Positions 1 to 7,989 of a stretch of 37,942 nucleotides of DNA are shown here, piece by piece. The stretch comes from Caryophanales bacterium UBA5455 (GTDB lineage Bacteria; Bacillota_I; Bacilli_A; RFN20; CAG-826): the NCBI GenBank assembly GCA_002427365.1, contig DIQT01000011.1, positions 1 through 37,942 on the forward strand, written 5' to 3'. A model generated the notes under the pieces. The model was not told where the DNA came from. It did no database searches and saw only the letters and a list, made by a program, of their open reading frames with translations. The position numbers and the translations under genes were made by a program. How positions within the stretch are numbered: the stretch's first letter is position 1; each line of letters begins with the position of its first letter.

Positions 1-1026
1 AATTATTCCTTGCTTGATTATAATCGCGCTGGGATACCACTTGTTGAAATTGTAACTCGTCCTGAAATTCATTCAGCAGATGAAGCAATGAAGTTTGTTG
101 AAACCATTCGCGAAATTGTTACATATTTAGACGTAAGTGATGGTCGGATGGAAGAAGGAAATTTGCGGTGTGACGTTAATATTTCCTTACGGTTATATGG
201 GGAAACAACGTTAGGTAAGAAAGTTGAAATTAAAAACCTTAATAGTATCGCTAATATTGGCAAAGCCATTGAATATGAAATGTATCGGCAAGAACGCGTT
301 TTATTAAAGGGCGAAAAGATTGTTGAAGAAACTCGCCGCTATGATGAAAGCAGTCGCTCAACCGGCCAAATGCGCTTAAAAGGCGAAGCGGCCGATTATA
401 AATATTTCCCGGAAGCAAATATTCCACCAATTCATCTTAGTGAAGCATTCGTTAAGGAAATGATTGAAACGGGTCCTGAATTAGCGTCTTCCAAAAAGAA
501 ACGCTATGTTGAAACGTTCTTACTTAGTGAATATGATGCATCGATTATTTTACAAAATAAAGAAACATCCGAATATTTTGATGAAGCAAGCAAACTCACA
601 AACAACTACAAAACCCTTGCCAATTGGGTAAATGGCGAAGTTGCCGCACATTTAAATGAAAAACAAACTTCAATTAAAGAACTTGCGGTTAAACCTTCAC
701 GCTTAGCGGAACTTGTTGACTTAATTGAAAGTGGTCAAGTTTCCAATAAACAAGGCCGTGAAATCTTTGCTTTAATGCTAGAAAATAGTGATAGTCCCTT
801 AAAGATTGCTAAAGACCATCAAATGATGCAAATTAGTGATCCAAGCGTCTTATTACCGGTCGTTATTGAAATATTAACCGCAAATCCTCAATCAATTGAA
901 GATTTTAAAAACGGGAAAGACCGCGCAGTTGGGTTTTTAGTCGGGCAAGTTATGAAGAAAATGCGGGGAAAGGCAAACCCGACATTAGTAAATCAATTAG
1001 TTAATGATGAATTGAAAAAATATTAA
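1..1026 (+). CDS. gatB: Aspartyl/glutamyl-tRNA(Asn/Gln) amidotransferase subunit B, 3' part
   Basis: This is the B subunit of the GatCAB amidotransferase, which amidates Glu-tRNA(Gln) and/or Asp-tRNA(Asn) so that Gln or Asn codons can be read. The reading frame is open from base 1 (N-Y-S-L-L-D-Y-N-R-A-G), so the N-terminus lies off the left edge. About 341 codons remain of a family length near 475, so roughly 135 residues of the cradle domain are missing. The motif DYNRAGIPLVEIV is a GatB hallmark. The last 150 residues form the helical YqeY-like tail that contacts tRNA, ending in VGFLVGQVMKKMRGKANP. gatA and gatC would be expected just upstream, outside the window. The TTG at base 10 is an internal Leu, not a start. 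Confidence 0.95.
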   Translation, partial: NYSLLDYNRAGIPLVEIVTRPEIHSADEAMKFVETIREIVTYLDVSDGRMEEGNLRCDVNISLRLYGETTLGKKVEIKNLNSIANIGKAIEYEMYRQERVLLKGEKIVEETRRYDESSRSTGQMRLKGEAADYKYFPEANIPPIHLSEAFVKEMIETGPELASSKKKRYVETFLLSEYDASIILQNKETSEYFDEASKLTNNYKTLANWVNGEVAAHLNEKQTSIKELAVKPSRLAELVDLIESGQVSNKQGREIFALMLENSDSPLKIAKDHQMMQISDPSVLLPVVIEILTANPQSIEDFKNGKDRAVGFLVGQVMKKMRGKANPTLVNQLVNDELKKY

Positions 1027-1035
1027 AAGAAAGAA

Positions 1036-1078
1036 GTAAGGGTGTTCCTTGCCGAACCACCTCTAAAAAACAAGGACT
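1036..1078 (+). promoter_or_regulatory. preQ1-I riboswitch controlling queT
   Basis: Seen: a short stem P1 (GGGTG 1040-1044 with CACCT 1058-1062, one G-U pair), a loop 1045-1057, then the A-rich tail CTAAAAAACAAGG. Loop bases CCTTG 1047-1051 are complementary to CAAGG 1071-1075, giving the H-type pseudoknot of the preQ1-I class. The order P1, C-containing loop, A-rich strand, P2 matches the known Bacillus queC-type aptamer. The P2 3' strand is also the Shine-Dalgarno (AAGGA) two bases before the queT ATG, so ligand binding should hide the ribosome site and stop translation. The downstream gene is a predicted queuosine-precursor transporter, which fits the ligand. Confidence 0.88.
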
Positions 1079-1573
1079 ATGAACAAATTAACAATTAAAG
1101 ACATTGCGATTAACGCGATGATCGCCGCAATGTACTTTACCATCACGTATTTCACACAATCATTTGCATATTTAAACATTCAGTTTAGAATTGCAGAGAT
1201 TTTGCTTCTGTTATGTTTTTATAATCGGAAGTATGTTATTGGAGTAACGCTAGGATGTCTTCTTGCAAACATTACATCGCCATTAGGTTGGCCTGATATG
1301 GTTTTTGGAACACTTGCAACCTTAAGTAGCGCAATCTTAATTAGTTATTCCAAGCGATTATGGTTAGCAGGAATTTGGCCTGTATTATTAAATGGCGTCG
1401 TCGTTGGCTTAGAACTACATATTCTTCTTGAACTTCCATTTTGGATAAGTGGCTTAGAAGTAGTAGCGGGTGAATTAGTTGTTCTTGTCGTTGGTGTGAT
1501 AATCTTTTATTTCCTCCAACGATATAAAGGGTTTTTGGCGGCGATTGACGCGAAACAAAACATTCCTGAATAG
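1079..1573 (+). CDS. queT: QueT-family queuosine precursor transporter
   Basis: This is a 164-residue, very hydrophobic protein of the QueT family, a substrate-binding S-component of energy-coupling-factor transporters predicted to import a queuosine precursor such as preQ1. Family signatures visible are the N-terminal KLTIKDIAINAMIAAMYF helix, the conserved IQFRIAEILLLL segment (about residues 37-48), GCLLANITSP and DMVFGTLATL. About five or six membrane helices fill the chain. The start is the ATG right after the preQ1 aptamer, whose 3' strand supplies the Shine-Dalgarno. No ECF ATPase or EcfT gene is in the window, so the energising module must be encoded elsewhere. tgt follows after 13 bases. 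Confidence 0.88.
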   Translation: MNKLTIKDIAINAMIAAMYFTITYFTQSFAYLNIQFRIAEILLLLCFYNRKYVIGVTLGCLLANITSPLGWPDMVFGTLATLSSAILISYSKRLWLAGIWPVLLNGVVVGLELHILLELPFWISGLEVVAGELVVLVVGVIIFYFLQRYKGFLAAIDAKQNIPE

Positions 1574-1586
1574 AAAGGTTTAAATT

Positions 1587-2714
1587 ATGGCAAAAGATTT
1601 TTGGTTAGAAATTCTCCACGAAGATAAAAATAGCGGTGCTCGTTATGGTATTTTACATACGCCCCATGGCGATGTTGAAGTACCAATGTTTATGCCCGTT
1701 GGCACATTAGCAACTGTTAAAACAATCTCGCCCGAAGAACTTAAAGCGATTGGATCAGGCGTTATTTTAGCAAATACATATCATCTAGCGCTTCGGCCTG
1801 GTGAAGATATTGTGGCAAAAGCAGGGGGATTACATAGCTTTATGAATTGGAACGGTCCAATTCTAACGGATTCCGGTGGATTTCAAGTGTTTTCGTTAGC
1901 AAAGAAACGCGAAATTACTGAAGAAGGCGTAACATTTCGTAATCACTTAGATGGTGGATTACTTCATTTCACACCCGAATCGGTTATTGGAATTGAAGAA
2001 AAACTCGGTGCAGATATTATTATGTCGTTTGATGAATGTATTCCTTATCCGGTCACACACGCCTACGCTAAGGAATCAACGGAACGGACAATTCGCTGGG
2101 CAAAACGTGGCAAAGATGCGCATAAGCGTGCAAATCAGGCTTTATTCGGCATTGTTCAAGGCGGTGAATTTGAAGATTTACGGCGTTATTCGGCACTAGA
2201 AACGGTTAAATTAGATTTTGATGGCTATTCCATCGGCGGCACTTCAATTGGTGAACCCGCGGATGTTTATGTCAAAATGATTGATTATAGTGTTCCGTAT
2301 TTACCAAAAGATAAACCGCGTTATTTAATGGGTGTTGGCTCAATTGACTTTATTTTAGAAGGAATTGAACGGGGCGTTGATATGTTTGATTGCGTTTTAC
2401 CAACGCGGATTGCGCGCCATGGCTCCTTAATGACCTCAACTGGCCGCGTTAATATTAAACGTGCGGAATATAAGGATGATTTTACAACGCTAGATGAACA
2501 CTGCGATTGTTACACATGCAAAAACTATACGAAAGCATATTTACGCCACTTATATGTGACAGATGAAGAGTTTGGCAAACGGTTATTAAGTATTCATAAC
2601 TTACGCTTTCTAGTGAAAATGATGGAAGAAGCACGGCTCGCAATTAAAGAAGACCGCTTCCTTGAATTTAAAAAAGAAACACTGGCGAAATTCGGTGATG
2701 AACGAGGCTTTTAA
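1587..2714 (+). CDS. tgt: Queuine/preQ1 tRNA-ribosyltransferase (TGT)
   Basis: TGT exchanges guanine 34 for preQ1 in the GUN anticodons of tRNA-Asp, -Asn, -His and -Tyr. The protein has 375 residues, the normal bacterial length, with a TIM-barrel layout. Key residues are in place: the general-base Asp95 in TDSGGFQVF, the substrate motif GIVQGGEF near 188-195, the nucleophile Asp268 in FDCVLPTRIARHGS, and the zinc ligands Cys306, Cys308, Cys311 and His337. A GAAAGG ribosome site precedes the ATG. The stop overlaps the queA start as TAATG, which implies translational coupling within a queT-tgt-queA-queH operon. Confidence 0.97.
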   Translation: MAKDFWLEILHEDKNSGARYGILHTPHGDVEVPMFMPVGTLATVKTISPEELKAIGSGVILANTYHLALRPGEDIVAKAGGLHSFMNWNGPILTDSGGFQVFSLAKKREITEEGVTFRNHLDGGLLHFTPESVIGIEEKLGADIIMSFDECIPYPVTHAYAKESTERTIRWAKRGKDAHKRANQALFGIVQGGEFEDLRRYSALETVKLDFDGYSIGGTSIGEPADVYVKMIDYSVPYLPKDKPRYLMGVGSIDFILEGIERGVDMFDCVLPTRIARHGSLMTSTGRVNIKRAEYKDDFTTLDEHCDCYTCKNYTKAYLRHLYVTDEEFGKRLLSIHNLRFLVKMMEEARLAIKEDRFLEFKKETLAKFGDERGF

Positions 2715-3748
2715 TGGATATTTCTTTATTTGATTATTATTTACCACGCGAACAAATCGCGCAATACCCTAGTGAAAAGCGGGAAAACGCCCGCCTTTTA
2801 AGCGTGAATGTGAAAGATCAAACTTTTGTGGATGAACATTTTTATAATATTACAAAATATTTAAAACCAGGGGATGTGCTAGTAAGAAATAATACAAAAG
2901 TAATTCCAGCGCGACTCATTGGTCATAAAGTTCCCACCAGCGCAAAAATTGAACTCCTTTTATTACGAAATACCAAGGATACAACGTATGAATGTTTAGT
3001 TGGTAATGCGAAAGCGCTTAAAGTTGGAACAAATCTTTCGTTTGGTGATGGTTCATTATTAACGGCGACTTGCACAAATGTTAAAGATGAAGGACTCCGC
3101 GATATTGAATTTCATTTTGATGGGGTGTTTCTTGAAATTCTTGAACAACTTGCGACCGTGCCACTACCACCATATATCGAAGATAAAGAAGAAAAGTATA
3201 GTCGCTATCAAACAGTTTACGCAAAAGTTCCAGGAAGCGCTGCGGCCCCAACCGCAGGTTTTCATTTTAGCGAACAACTCCTTGAAGAAATTAAAGCACT
3301 TGGTGTAGAAATCGTTGATGTAACATTAAATATTGGGCTTGATACATTTCGCCCCGTTAAAGTAAATGATATTAACGATCACCACATGCATAGTGAATAT
3401 TATTCAATTAGTGAAGAAACTGCGGAGAGATTAAACCTTGCGAAAAGTGAGGGGCGGCGAATTATTGCAATTGGCACAACGGTTGTTCGAACACTTGAAG
3501 CTTGTTTATCTAAACACGAAAACTTTATCGCTTGTAGTGAAGCGACAAATATTTTTATAAATCCTGGTTATCAATTTAAAGCTGTTGATGCGATTATTAC
3601 AAACTTTCATTTACCAAAATCAACATTATTAATGCTCGTCAGCGCCTTCGCAGGCCGTGAATTTATTTTAGAATGTTATAATTATGCTGTAAGGAGTAAG
3701 TTTCGCTTTTTCTCTTTCGGCGATGCAATGTTTCTATATGGAAGATAA
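2714..3748 (+). CDS. queA: S-adenosylmethionine:tRNA ribosyltransferase-isomerase
   Basis: QueA transfers and isomerises the ribosyl group of AdoMet onto preQ1-34 in tRNA, making epoxyqueuosine. The length of 344 residues matches the family (about 342-350). Recognisable blocks are the N-terminal YYLPREQIAQYPSEKRENAR, DVLVRNNTKVIPARL, the central PGSAAAPTAGFHF and the C-terminal TNFHLPKSTLLMLVSAFAG. The ATG is inside the tgt stop (TAATG), so translation is probably coupled. The last 26 bases overlap the start of queH. All expected conserved blocks are present and I see no damage. Confidence 0.97.
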   Translation: MDISLFDYYLPREQIAQYPSEKRENARLLSVNVKDQTFVDEHFYNITKYLKPGDVLVRNNTKVIPARLIGHKVPTSAKIELLLLRNTKDTTYECLVGNAKALKVGTNLSFGDGSLLTATCTNVKDEGLRDIEFHFDGVFLEILEQLATVPLPPYIEDKEEKYSRYQTVYAKVPGSAAAPTAGFHFSEQLLEEIKALGVEIVDVTLNIGLDTFRPVKVNDINDHHMHSEYYSISEETAERLNLAKSEGRRIIAIGTTVVRTLEACLSKHENFIACSEATNIFINPGYQFKAVDAIITNFHLPKSTLLMLVSAFAGREFILECYNYAVRSKFRFFSFGDAMFLYGR

Positions 3749-4436
3749 ACGGAAGTATTATAAACTTCAACTTAGCGAATTAGAAAAAATATCGGCTTTA
3801 GATAAAAAGCCGACTTTACTCATGCACGTATGTTGTGGCCCCTGTACATCGGGCGCTTTACTAGAAGTGTGTGAACGTTTTGATGTAACACTTACGTATA
3901 ACAATTCAAATATTTATCCAAAAAGTGAATGGGAACGTCGACTTTGGACACTTGAAGAAATGTTAAAAAAGTTTGAAGCAAAATATGGCTACCATATTAA
4001 ATTAATTCCCTTTGCCTATGAAGGAAGTAAATACACACATGATGTTTTATCGAAGTATCCGAATGAAGTTGAAGGCGGAAAAAGATGTCATGAATGTTAT
4101 GAAGCACGAATGTTAGAAGCCTATACATTCGCAAGTGAAAATGGGTTTGACTATTTCACAACCGTCATGACAATTTCACGCCAAAAGGATAGTTTGGTGT
4201 TAAATTCGATCGGTGAAAAGCTTTCCCACCGCTTTCCAAACACGAAATATTTTTATAGCGACTTTAAAAAAGGCGGCGGACAAGTTATCAAACACGAGCT
4301 AACAAGTGAGTTTGAACTTTATGATCAAAACTATTGTGGCTGTGTTTATACGTATCAAGATGGTCAAAAGCGAAATCTTGCGGCGCTTGCTAAACAAAAA
4401 GAAAACGAACTAAATTTAGCGAAGGAAAGTGAGTAA
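3723..4436 (+). CDS. queH: Epoxyqueuosine reductase QueH
   Basis: QueH (former DUF208) reduces epoxyqueuosine to queuosine in tRNA, the last step. It is the non-B12 replacement for QueG. The 237 residues carry the family's cysteine pattern: CCGPC at 37-41, RCHECY with Cys122 and Cys125, and YCGC with Cys205 and Cys207. These supply the iron-sulfur cluster and metal ligands. MHVCCGPC near the N-terminus begins the PP-loop-like fold. Two in-frame ATGs are possible (3723 and 3738), and neither has a clear ribosome site. Both overlap the end of queA, so re-initiation after queA is likely. I give the longer form. Confidence 0.93.
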   Translation: MQCFYMEDKRKYYKLQLSELEKISALDKKPTLLMHVCCGPCTSGALLEVCERFDVTLTYNNSNIYPKSEWERRLWTLEEMLKKFEAKYGYHIKLIPFAYEGSKYTHDVLSKYPNEVEGGKRCHECYEARMLEAYTFASENGFDYFTTVMTISRQKDSLVLNSIGEKLSHRFPNTKYFYSDFKKGGGQVIKHELTSEFELYDQNYCGCVYTYQDGQKRNLAALAKQKENELNLAKESE

Positions 4437-4438
4437 AT

Positions 4439-4623
4439 CGGCTTGAATGCTAGCTAATTTTCTCATCCTTATATAACGCGTAAGAAACGAAATAAAAATT
4501 ACCCCAAGCGAATCTACCTTTTTGCACGCGAAAATTGCAAAAACACCAAGTTTTAAAAAGATGGGTTATAAATTTAGGCCAGGCAAATTAATAACAAATA
4601 AATGAAAAAAGAAGCGATAACAC
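4439..4623 (+). other. Intergenic region upstream of the S10 operon promoter
   Basis: This is AT-rich non-coding sequence between queH and the S10 promoter. I find no convincing gene and no GC-rich terminator for the queuosine operon. The one structured element is a perfect 8-base inverted repeat, TTTTTGCA at 4519-4526 and TGCAAAAA at 4536-4543, separated by nine bases. It could be an operator, a weak hairpin, or chance in AT-rich DNA. Confidence 0.4.
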
Positions 4624-4652
4624 TTGACTTAATTCATTGTTAAGTGTAAAGT
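4624..4652 (+). promoter_or_regulatory. Predicted sigma-A type promoter of the S10 operon
   Basis: TTGACT (4624-4629) and TAAAGT (4647-4652) are separated by exactly 17 bases, with five and four matches to the consensus hexamers. The position is about 130 bases before rpsJ, leaving room for a leader RNA. It is the best-looking promoter in this 340-base gap. It is predicted by eye only. Confidence 0.55.
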
Positions 4653-4677
4653 TTACGCAGTTGTCTTTTGTAATGAA

Positions 4678-4737
4678 TTGCGAGGTTGCGGACACGCCAA
4701 CACGCGTTGTCATGAATTGGCGTCCGGTAATTCGCAA
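4678..4737 (+). promoter_or_regulatory. Structured 5' leader of the S10 operon (candidate autoregulatory RNA)
   Basis: A two-part hairpin lies in the untranslated leader of rpsJ. The lower stem pairs TTGCGAG 4678-4684 with TTCGCAA 4731-4737 (one G-U). After a 4x4 internal loop, the upper stem pairs CGGAC 4689-4693 with GTCCG 4722-4726, and GCCAA 4696-4700 with TTGGC 4717-4721, with a two-base bulge and a 16-base loop. In E. coli the S10 leader is bound by L4. No equivalent that I can name covers this sequence, so an autoregulatory role is inferred from position and structure only. Confidence 0.5.
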
Positions 4738-4778
4738 AGAGCAAAAACAACAAGCCAAAGTGTAGGAGGAAGAAATTC

Positions 4779-5090
4779 ATGGCGAAATCAAAAAAGATTC
4801 GGGTCCGTTTAAAAGCGTATGATCACAGATTGCTTGATGCAACTGTCGAAAAAATCATTTCGCAAGTAGAAGCGACCGGCGCAACCATCGTTGGGCCAAT
4901 TCCGCTCCCGACGGAAAAACAAGTTTATACCGTACTCAGGGCTGTTCACAAATACAAAGACGCCCGGGAACAATTCGAAATTAGAACGCACAAACGACTA
5001 ATCGATATTGTCAGCCCCACCAAAGAAACCGTTGACGTCTTACGTCGCTTCGATTTACCAAGTGGTGTTGATATCGATATCAAGTTATAA
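4779..5090 (+). CDS. rpsJ: 30S ribosomal protein S10
   Basis: S10 is part of the 30S head and is also the NusE antitermination factor. The 103 residues match the family length. Recognisable segments are KIRVRLKAYDHRLLD at the start, GPIPLPTEKQVYTVLR in the middle and the end LPSGVDIDIKL. It begins the S10 operon, with an AGGAGGA ribosome site 8 bases before the ATG. The stop codon abuts the GGAGG site of rplC (TAAGGAGG). Confidence 0.98.
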   Translation: MAKSKKIRVRLKAYDHRLLDATVEKIISQVEATGATIVGPIPLPTEKQVYTVLRAVHKYKDAREQFEIRTHKRLIDIVSPTKETVDVLRRFDLPSGVDIDIKL

Positions 5091-5103
5091 GGAGGTAGGA
5101 CAC

Positions 5104-5796
5104 ATGAAACAAATTATTGGACGTAAAATGGGCATGACTCAAGTGTTCGCGGAAGATGGCACAATGTACGCTGTCACCGTCGTCGAAGTCTTACCTAACG
5201 TTGTAACTCAAGTTAAAACAATCGAAAACGATGGTTATGAAGCTTTACAAGTTGGTTATGAAGACCAAAAAGAACAACGGGTTAACAAACCATTAAAAGG
5301 CGTTTATGCGAAAGCAGGCGTCCCTGTCAAAAAACATTTAATGGAAGTTAAAGGTGAAGGCTTAGCCGAATTCAAAGTTGGCGATTCCCTTACCGCTGAA
5401 TTATTTGCCGCTGGCGATATCGTTGATGTTGTCGGCCGCTCCAAAGGGAAAGGCTTCTCCGGCTTAATCAAACGGCACAACCAAGCAATCGGACCAAAAG
5501 GTCATGGTTCAGGTTTCCACCGGCAAGCTGGTTCCTACTCATCTGGTATTGGCGATAACCGGATGCATAAAGGCACACACATGGCCGGTCACCATGGTGA
5601 CAAACAAGCAACTGTCTTAAATTTACAAATCGTCGATGTGCTTCCAGAAAAGAACGCTCTCTTAATTAAAGGCGCAATTCCTGGACCACGCAAAGGTTTA
5701 GTTAAAGTCCGCACCGCGGTTAAAACACAACTAGGCCAACCAAAAGTCGTTAAACCAATTATTAACCGCACACCTGAAGTTGCGGAACAAGAATAA
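5104..5796 (+). CDS. rplC: 50S ribosomal protein L3
   Basis: L3 is an early 50S assembly protein whose extended loop reaches the peptidyl transferase centre. I take the ATG at 5104 (MKQIIGRKMGMTQVF, 230 residues), which sits 8 bases after GGAGG. A longer open frame starting at 5008 overlaps rpsJ and has no support. In the loop region the usual SSFPSRVFKG stretch is replaced by SSGIGDNRMHKG followed by THMAGHHGD, a noticeable family variant. The C-terminus adds a short tail, PIINRTPEVAEQE. Next gene rplD after 14 bases. Confidence 0.97.
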   Translation: MKQIIGRKMGMTQVFAEDGTMYAVTVVEVLPNVVTQVKTIENDGYEALQVGYEDQKEQRVNKPLKGVYAKAGVPVKKHLMEVKGEGLAEFKVGDSLTAELFAAGDIVDVVGRSKGKGFSGLIKRHNQAIGPKGHGSGFHRQAGSYSSGIGDNRMHKGTHMAGHHGDKQATVLNLQIVDVLPEKNALLIKGAIPGPRKGLVKVRTAVKTQLGQPKVVKPIINRTPEVAEQE

Positions 5797-5810
5797 GGAG
5801 GAAGTTATTT

Positions 5811-6458
5811 ATGGCAAAACTAACAGTCGACACTGCAACAATCAACTACCCCTTGTTCAACCAAGCTGGTGAAGAAGTTTCCTACGTTCGGTTAAAAAGT
5901 GAAGTCTTCGCCGTCGAAGTAAACAATCAAGTAATGTTTGATGCAGTTCAAACTTATCTTAGTAATCGTCGTCAAGCGACTGCCAAAACAAAAAGTCGTC
6001 ACGAAGTTAGTGGCGGTGGCAAAAAACCTTGGCGGCAAAAAGGTACAGGCCGGGCGCGTGCCGGTAGTAGCCGTTCCCCAATCTGGGTTGGTGGTGGCGT
6101 TGTCCACACTCCTGATGGAAACCAAAACTACAAAATCAAACAAAACCGGAAAGAACACGCTCTCGCGTTAAAGAGCGCCTTAACACTTCACCGTGAACGG
6201 GGCTCACTCATCATTGTTGATGATCTTAAAGAAGTTAAGAAAACCAAAGAAGCAATCGCCTTCTTAAATGCAATTAAAGCCGATGGTAAAGTCTTACTCG
6301 TTACCGAAGATAGTCACGATACCCACTTAGCCGTTCGTAACCTTGGTTATGTGAAATTCGTTACTTACACAAACGTCTCCGTTTACGACTTACTTCACGC
6401 TGATTGCGTTGTGTTCTCTAAACAAGCGTTAAAAGATCTTGAAGGAGGAATCAAATAA
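5811..6458 (+). CDS. rplD: 50S ribosomal protein L4
   Basis: L4 binds 23S rRNA and lines the exit tunnel. In some bacteria it also represses its own S10 operon. The 215 residues are typical. The tunnel-loop signature GGGKKPWRQKGTGRARAGSS (about residues 69-88) is intact. The strong TAAGGAGG site is shared with the end of rplC. Its stop overlaps the rplW start as TAATG, and its last codons (LEGGIK) contain the AAGGAGG site used by rplW. Confidence 0.97.
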   Translation: MAKLTVDTATINYPLFNQAGEEVSYVRLKSEVFAVEVNNQVMFDAVQTYLSNRRQATAKTKSRHEVSGGGKKPWRQKGTGRARAGSSRSPIWVGGGVVHTPDGNQNYKIKQNRKEHALALKSALTLHRERGSLIIVDDLKEVKKTKEAIAFLNAIKADGKVLLVTEDSHDTHLAVRNLGYVKFVTYTNVSVYDLLHADCVVFSKQALKDLEGGIK

Positions 6459-6799
6459 TGGCAAAGAAAAAAGAAGTCGCCAAAGAAGTCGTCGCAACAA
6501 AAAAACCAACGATTAAACAATTTGATGTCATTCTTCGTCCGGTCATTACGGAAAAAACAATGGCGTTAATGCAAGCACAAAACAAAGTTACTGTTGAAGT
6601 CTTAAAATCAAGCAGTAAACAAGAAATCAAAGATGCCTTCGAAGCAGTCTTTGGTGTCAAAGTCGAAAACGTTAATACAGTTAACGTAAGAAGTGATAAA
6701 ACACGGCGTGGTACCCAATACCCAGGAAGAACACGCGGATATAAGAAAGCAGTCGTGACTGTCGCCGAAGGCGAAGCAATCGATCTGTTCAGAGAATAA
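6458..6799 (+). CDS. rplW: 50S ribosomal protein L23
   Basis: L23 sits at the tunnel exit and is the docking site for trigger factor and SRP. It has 113 residues, against about 95 in Bacillus. The extra length is a Lys/Val-rich N-terminal tail of about 20 residues (MAKKKEVAKEVVATKKPTIK) before the conserved DVILRPVITEKT core. The RNA-binding loop TRRGTQYPGRTRGYKKA is normal. Coupled to rplD by a one-base overlap (TAATG). Confidence 0.95.
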   Translation: MAKKKEVAKEVVATKKPTIKQFDVILRPVITEKTMALMQAQNKVTVEVLKSSSKQEIKDAFEAVFGVKVENVNTVNVRSDKTRRGTQYPGRTRGYKKAVVTVAEGEAIDLFRE

Positions 6800-6828
6800 G
6801 CCGAAGGGCATCTATAGGAGAAAAGAAA

Positions 6829-7662
6829 ATGTCAATTAGAAAATATAAGCCGTATACACCATCACGGCGCAATATGACCAATTCGACGTTTGAAGAAATA
6901 ACGAAAACGACTCCTGAAAAGTCATTGACGGTTAACCTCAACAAAACAGGCGGCCGCAATAACCAAGGAAAAATCACCACCAGACATCAAGGTGGTGGTC
7001 ACAAACGGAAATATCGGATTATTGACTTCAAACGCGACAAAGATGGTATTGTTGGAAAAGTTTCCGCGATCGAATACGATCCAAACCGGAACGCAAACAT
7101 TGCCTTAATCACATATGTCGATGGCGAAAAACGTTACATCATTCATCCAAAAGGATTGAATGTTGGCGATAAGATTATTAGTGGCGAAAAAGTCGACTTA
7201 AAAGTCGGTAACGCAATGCCGCTAGCAAACATCCCTGTCGGGACCGTTATTCATAACGTTGAACTTCACCCTGGCAAAGGTGCACAAATGGCCCGTGCCG
7301 CTGGTACGAGCGTCCAAGTGTTAGCGAAAGAAGAAAAATACGTAACACTTCGGCTTCAAAGTACGGAAGTTAGAAAGGTCTTAAGTACATGCCGCGCGAC
7401 CATTGGTAGCGTTGGTAATGAAGACTTCAACTTAATTAACTTAGGTAAAGCCGGGAAATCGCGCTGGCAAGGCGTTCGCCCAACAGTTCGCGGTTCCGTC
7501 ATGAACCCGGTCGACCACCCACATGGTGGTGGTGAAGGTAAATCACCAATCGGTCATGACGCCCCACGCACACCATGGGGTAAAAAAGCACTTGGTGTTA
7601 AGACAAGACGGAATAAGAAAGCTTCAACAAAACTTATTGTCCGTCGTCGGAAATCGAAATAA
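6829..7662 (+). CDS. rplB: 50S ribosomal protein L2
   Basis: L2 is the largest primary 23S rRNA-binding protein and is needed for subunit joining and peptidyl transfer. The 277 residues agree with the family. Seen are MSIRKYKPYTPSRRNMT at the start, the GRNNQGKITTRHQGGGHKR block, and the C-terminal MNPVDHPHGGGEGKSPIG with the conserved histidine near the peptidyl transferase centre. The basic tail ends in LIVRRRKSK. Spacing to rplW is 29 bases, with an AGGAG site before the ATG. Confidence 0.98.
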   Translation: MSIRKYKPYTPSRRNMTNSTFEEITKTTPEKSLTVNLNKTGGRNNQGKITTRHQGGGHKRKYRIIDFKRDKDGIVGKVSAIEYDPNRNANIALITYVDGEKRYIIHPKGLNVGDKIISGEKVDLKVGNAMPLANIPVGTVIHNVELHPGKGAQMARAAGTSVQVLAKEEKYVTLRLQSTEVRKVLSTCRATIGSVGNEDFNLINLGKAGKSRWQGVRPTVRGSVMNPVDHPHGGGEGKSPIGHDAPRTPWGKKALGVKTRRNKKASTKLIVRRRKSK

Positions 7663-7682
7663 ACGTGAAGGAGGAATAAGAT

Positions 7683-7979
7683 ATGGCACGTAGTTTAAAA
7701 AAGGGTCCATTTGCAGATGATCACTTACTCAAAAAAGTGGACGCGCTTAATAAAGCGAACAAAAAAGAAATTATTAAAACTTGGTCGCGTCGTTCAACCA
7801 TTTTCCCTTCATTCATAGGGCACACCTTCGCGGTTTATAATGGTCACGAACATATTACTGTTTATGTTACAGAAGATATGGTTGGTCATAAACTTGGTGA
7901 ATTCTCACCAACCAGAAACTACAAAGGACATACCGGTCACACCGCTGAAGATAAAGCGGCGAAGAGCGGTAAGAAATAG
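7683..7979 (+). CDS. rpsS: 30S ribosomal protein S19
   Basis: S19 binds 16S rRNA in the head next to S13 and the A-site tRNA. The 98 residues fit the family (about 92) with a slightly longer C-terminus. Visible are MARSLKKGPFADDHLLKKV, KTWSRRSTIFPSFIGHTFAV and the end block GEFSPTRNYKGHTGH. A GGAGG site precedes the ATG. The stop TAG runs straight into GAG, forming part of the next ribosome site (TAGGAG). Confidence 0.97.
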   Translation: MARSLKKGPFADDHLLKKVDALNKANKKEIIKTWSRRSTIFPSFIGHTFAVYNGHEHITVYVTEDMVGHKLGEFSPTRNYKGHTGHTAEDKAAKSGKK

Positions 7980-7989
7980 GAGATAAGGT

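Noticed and set aside
4439..4778. A tRNA or protein gene in the queH-rpsJ gap
   Set aside because: No tRNA arms or T-loop consensus and no frame with a ribosome site. The region is better explained as promoter plus leader.
5008..5103. N-terminal extension of L3 into rpsJ
   Set aside because: It overlaps rpsJ in another frame. The ATG at 5104 has perfect GGAGG spacing and the canonical L3 N-terminus.
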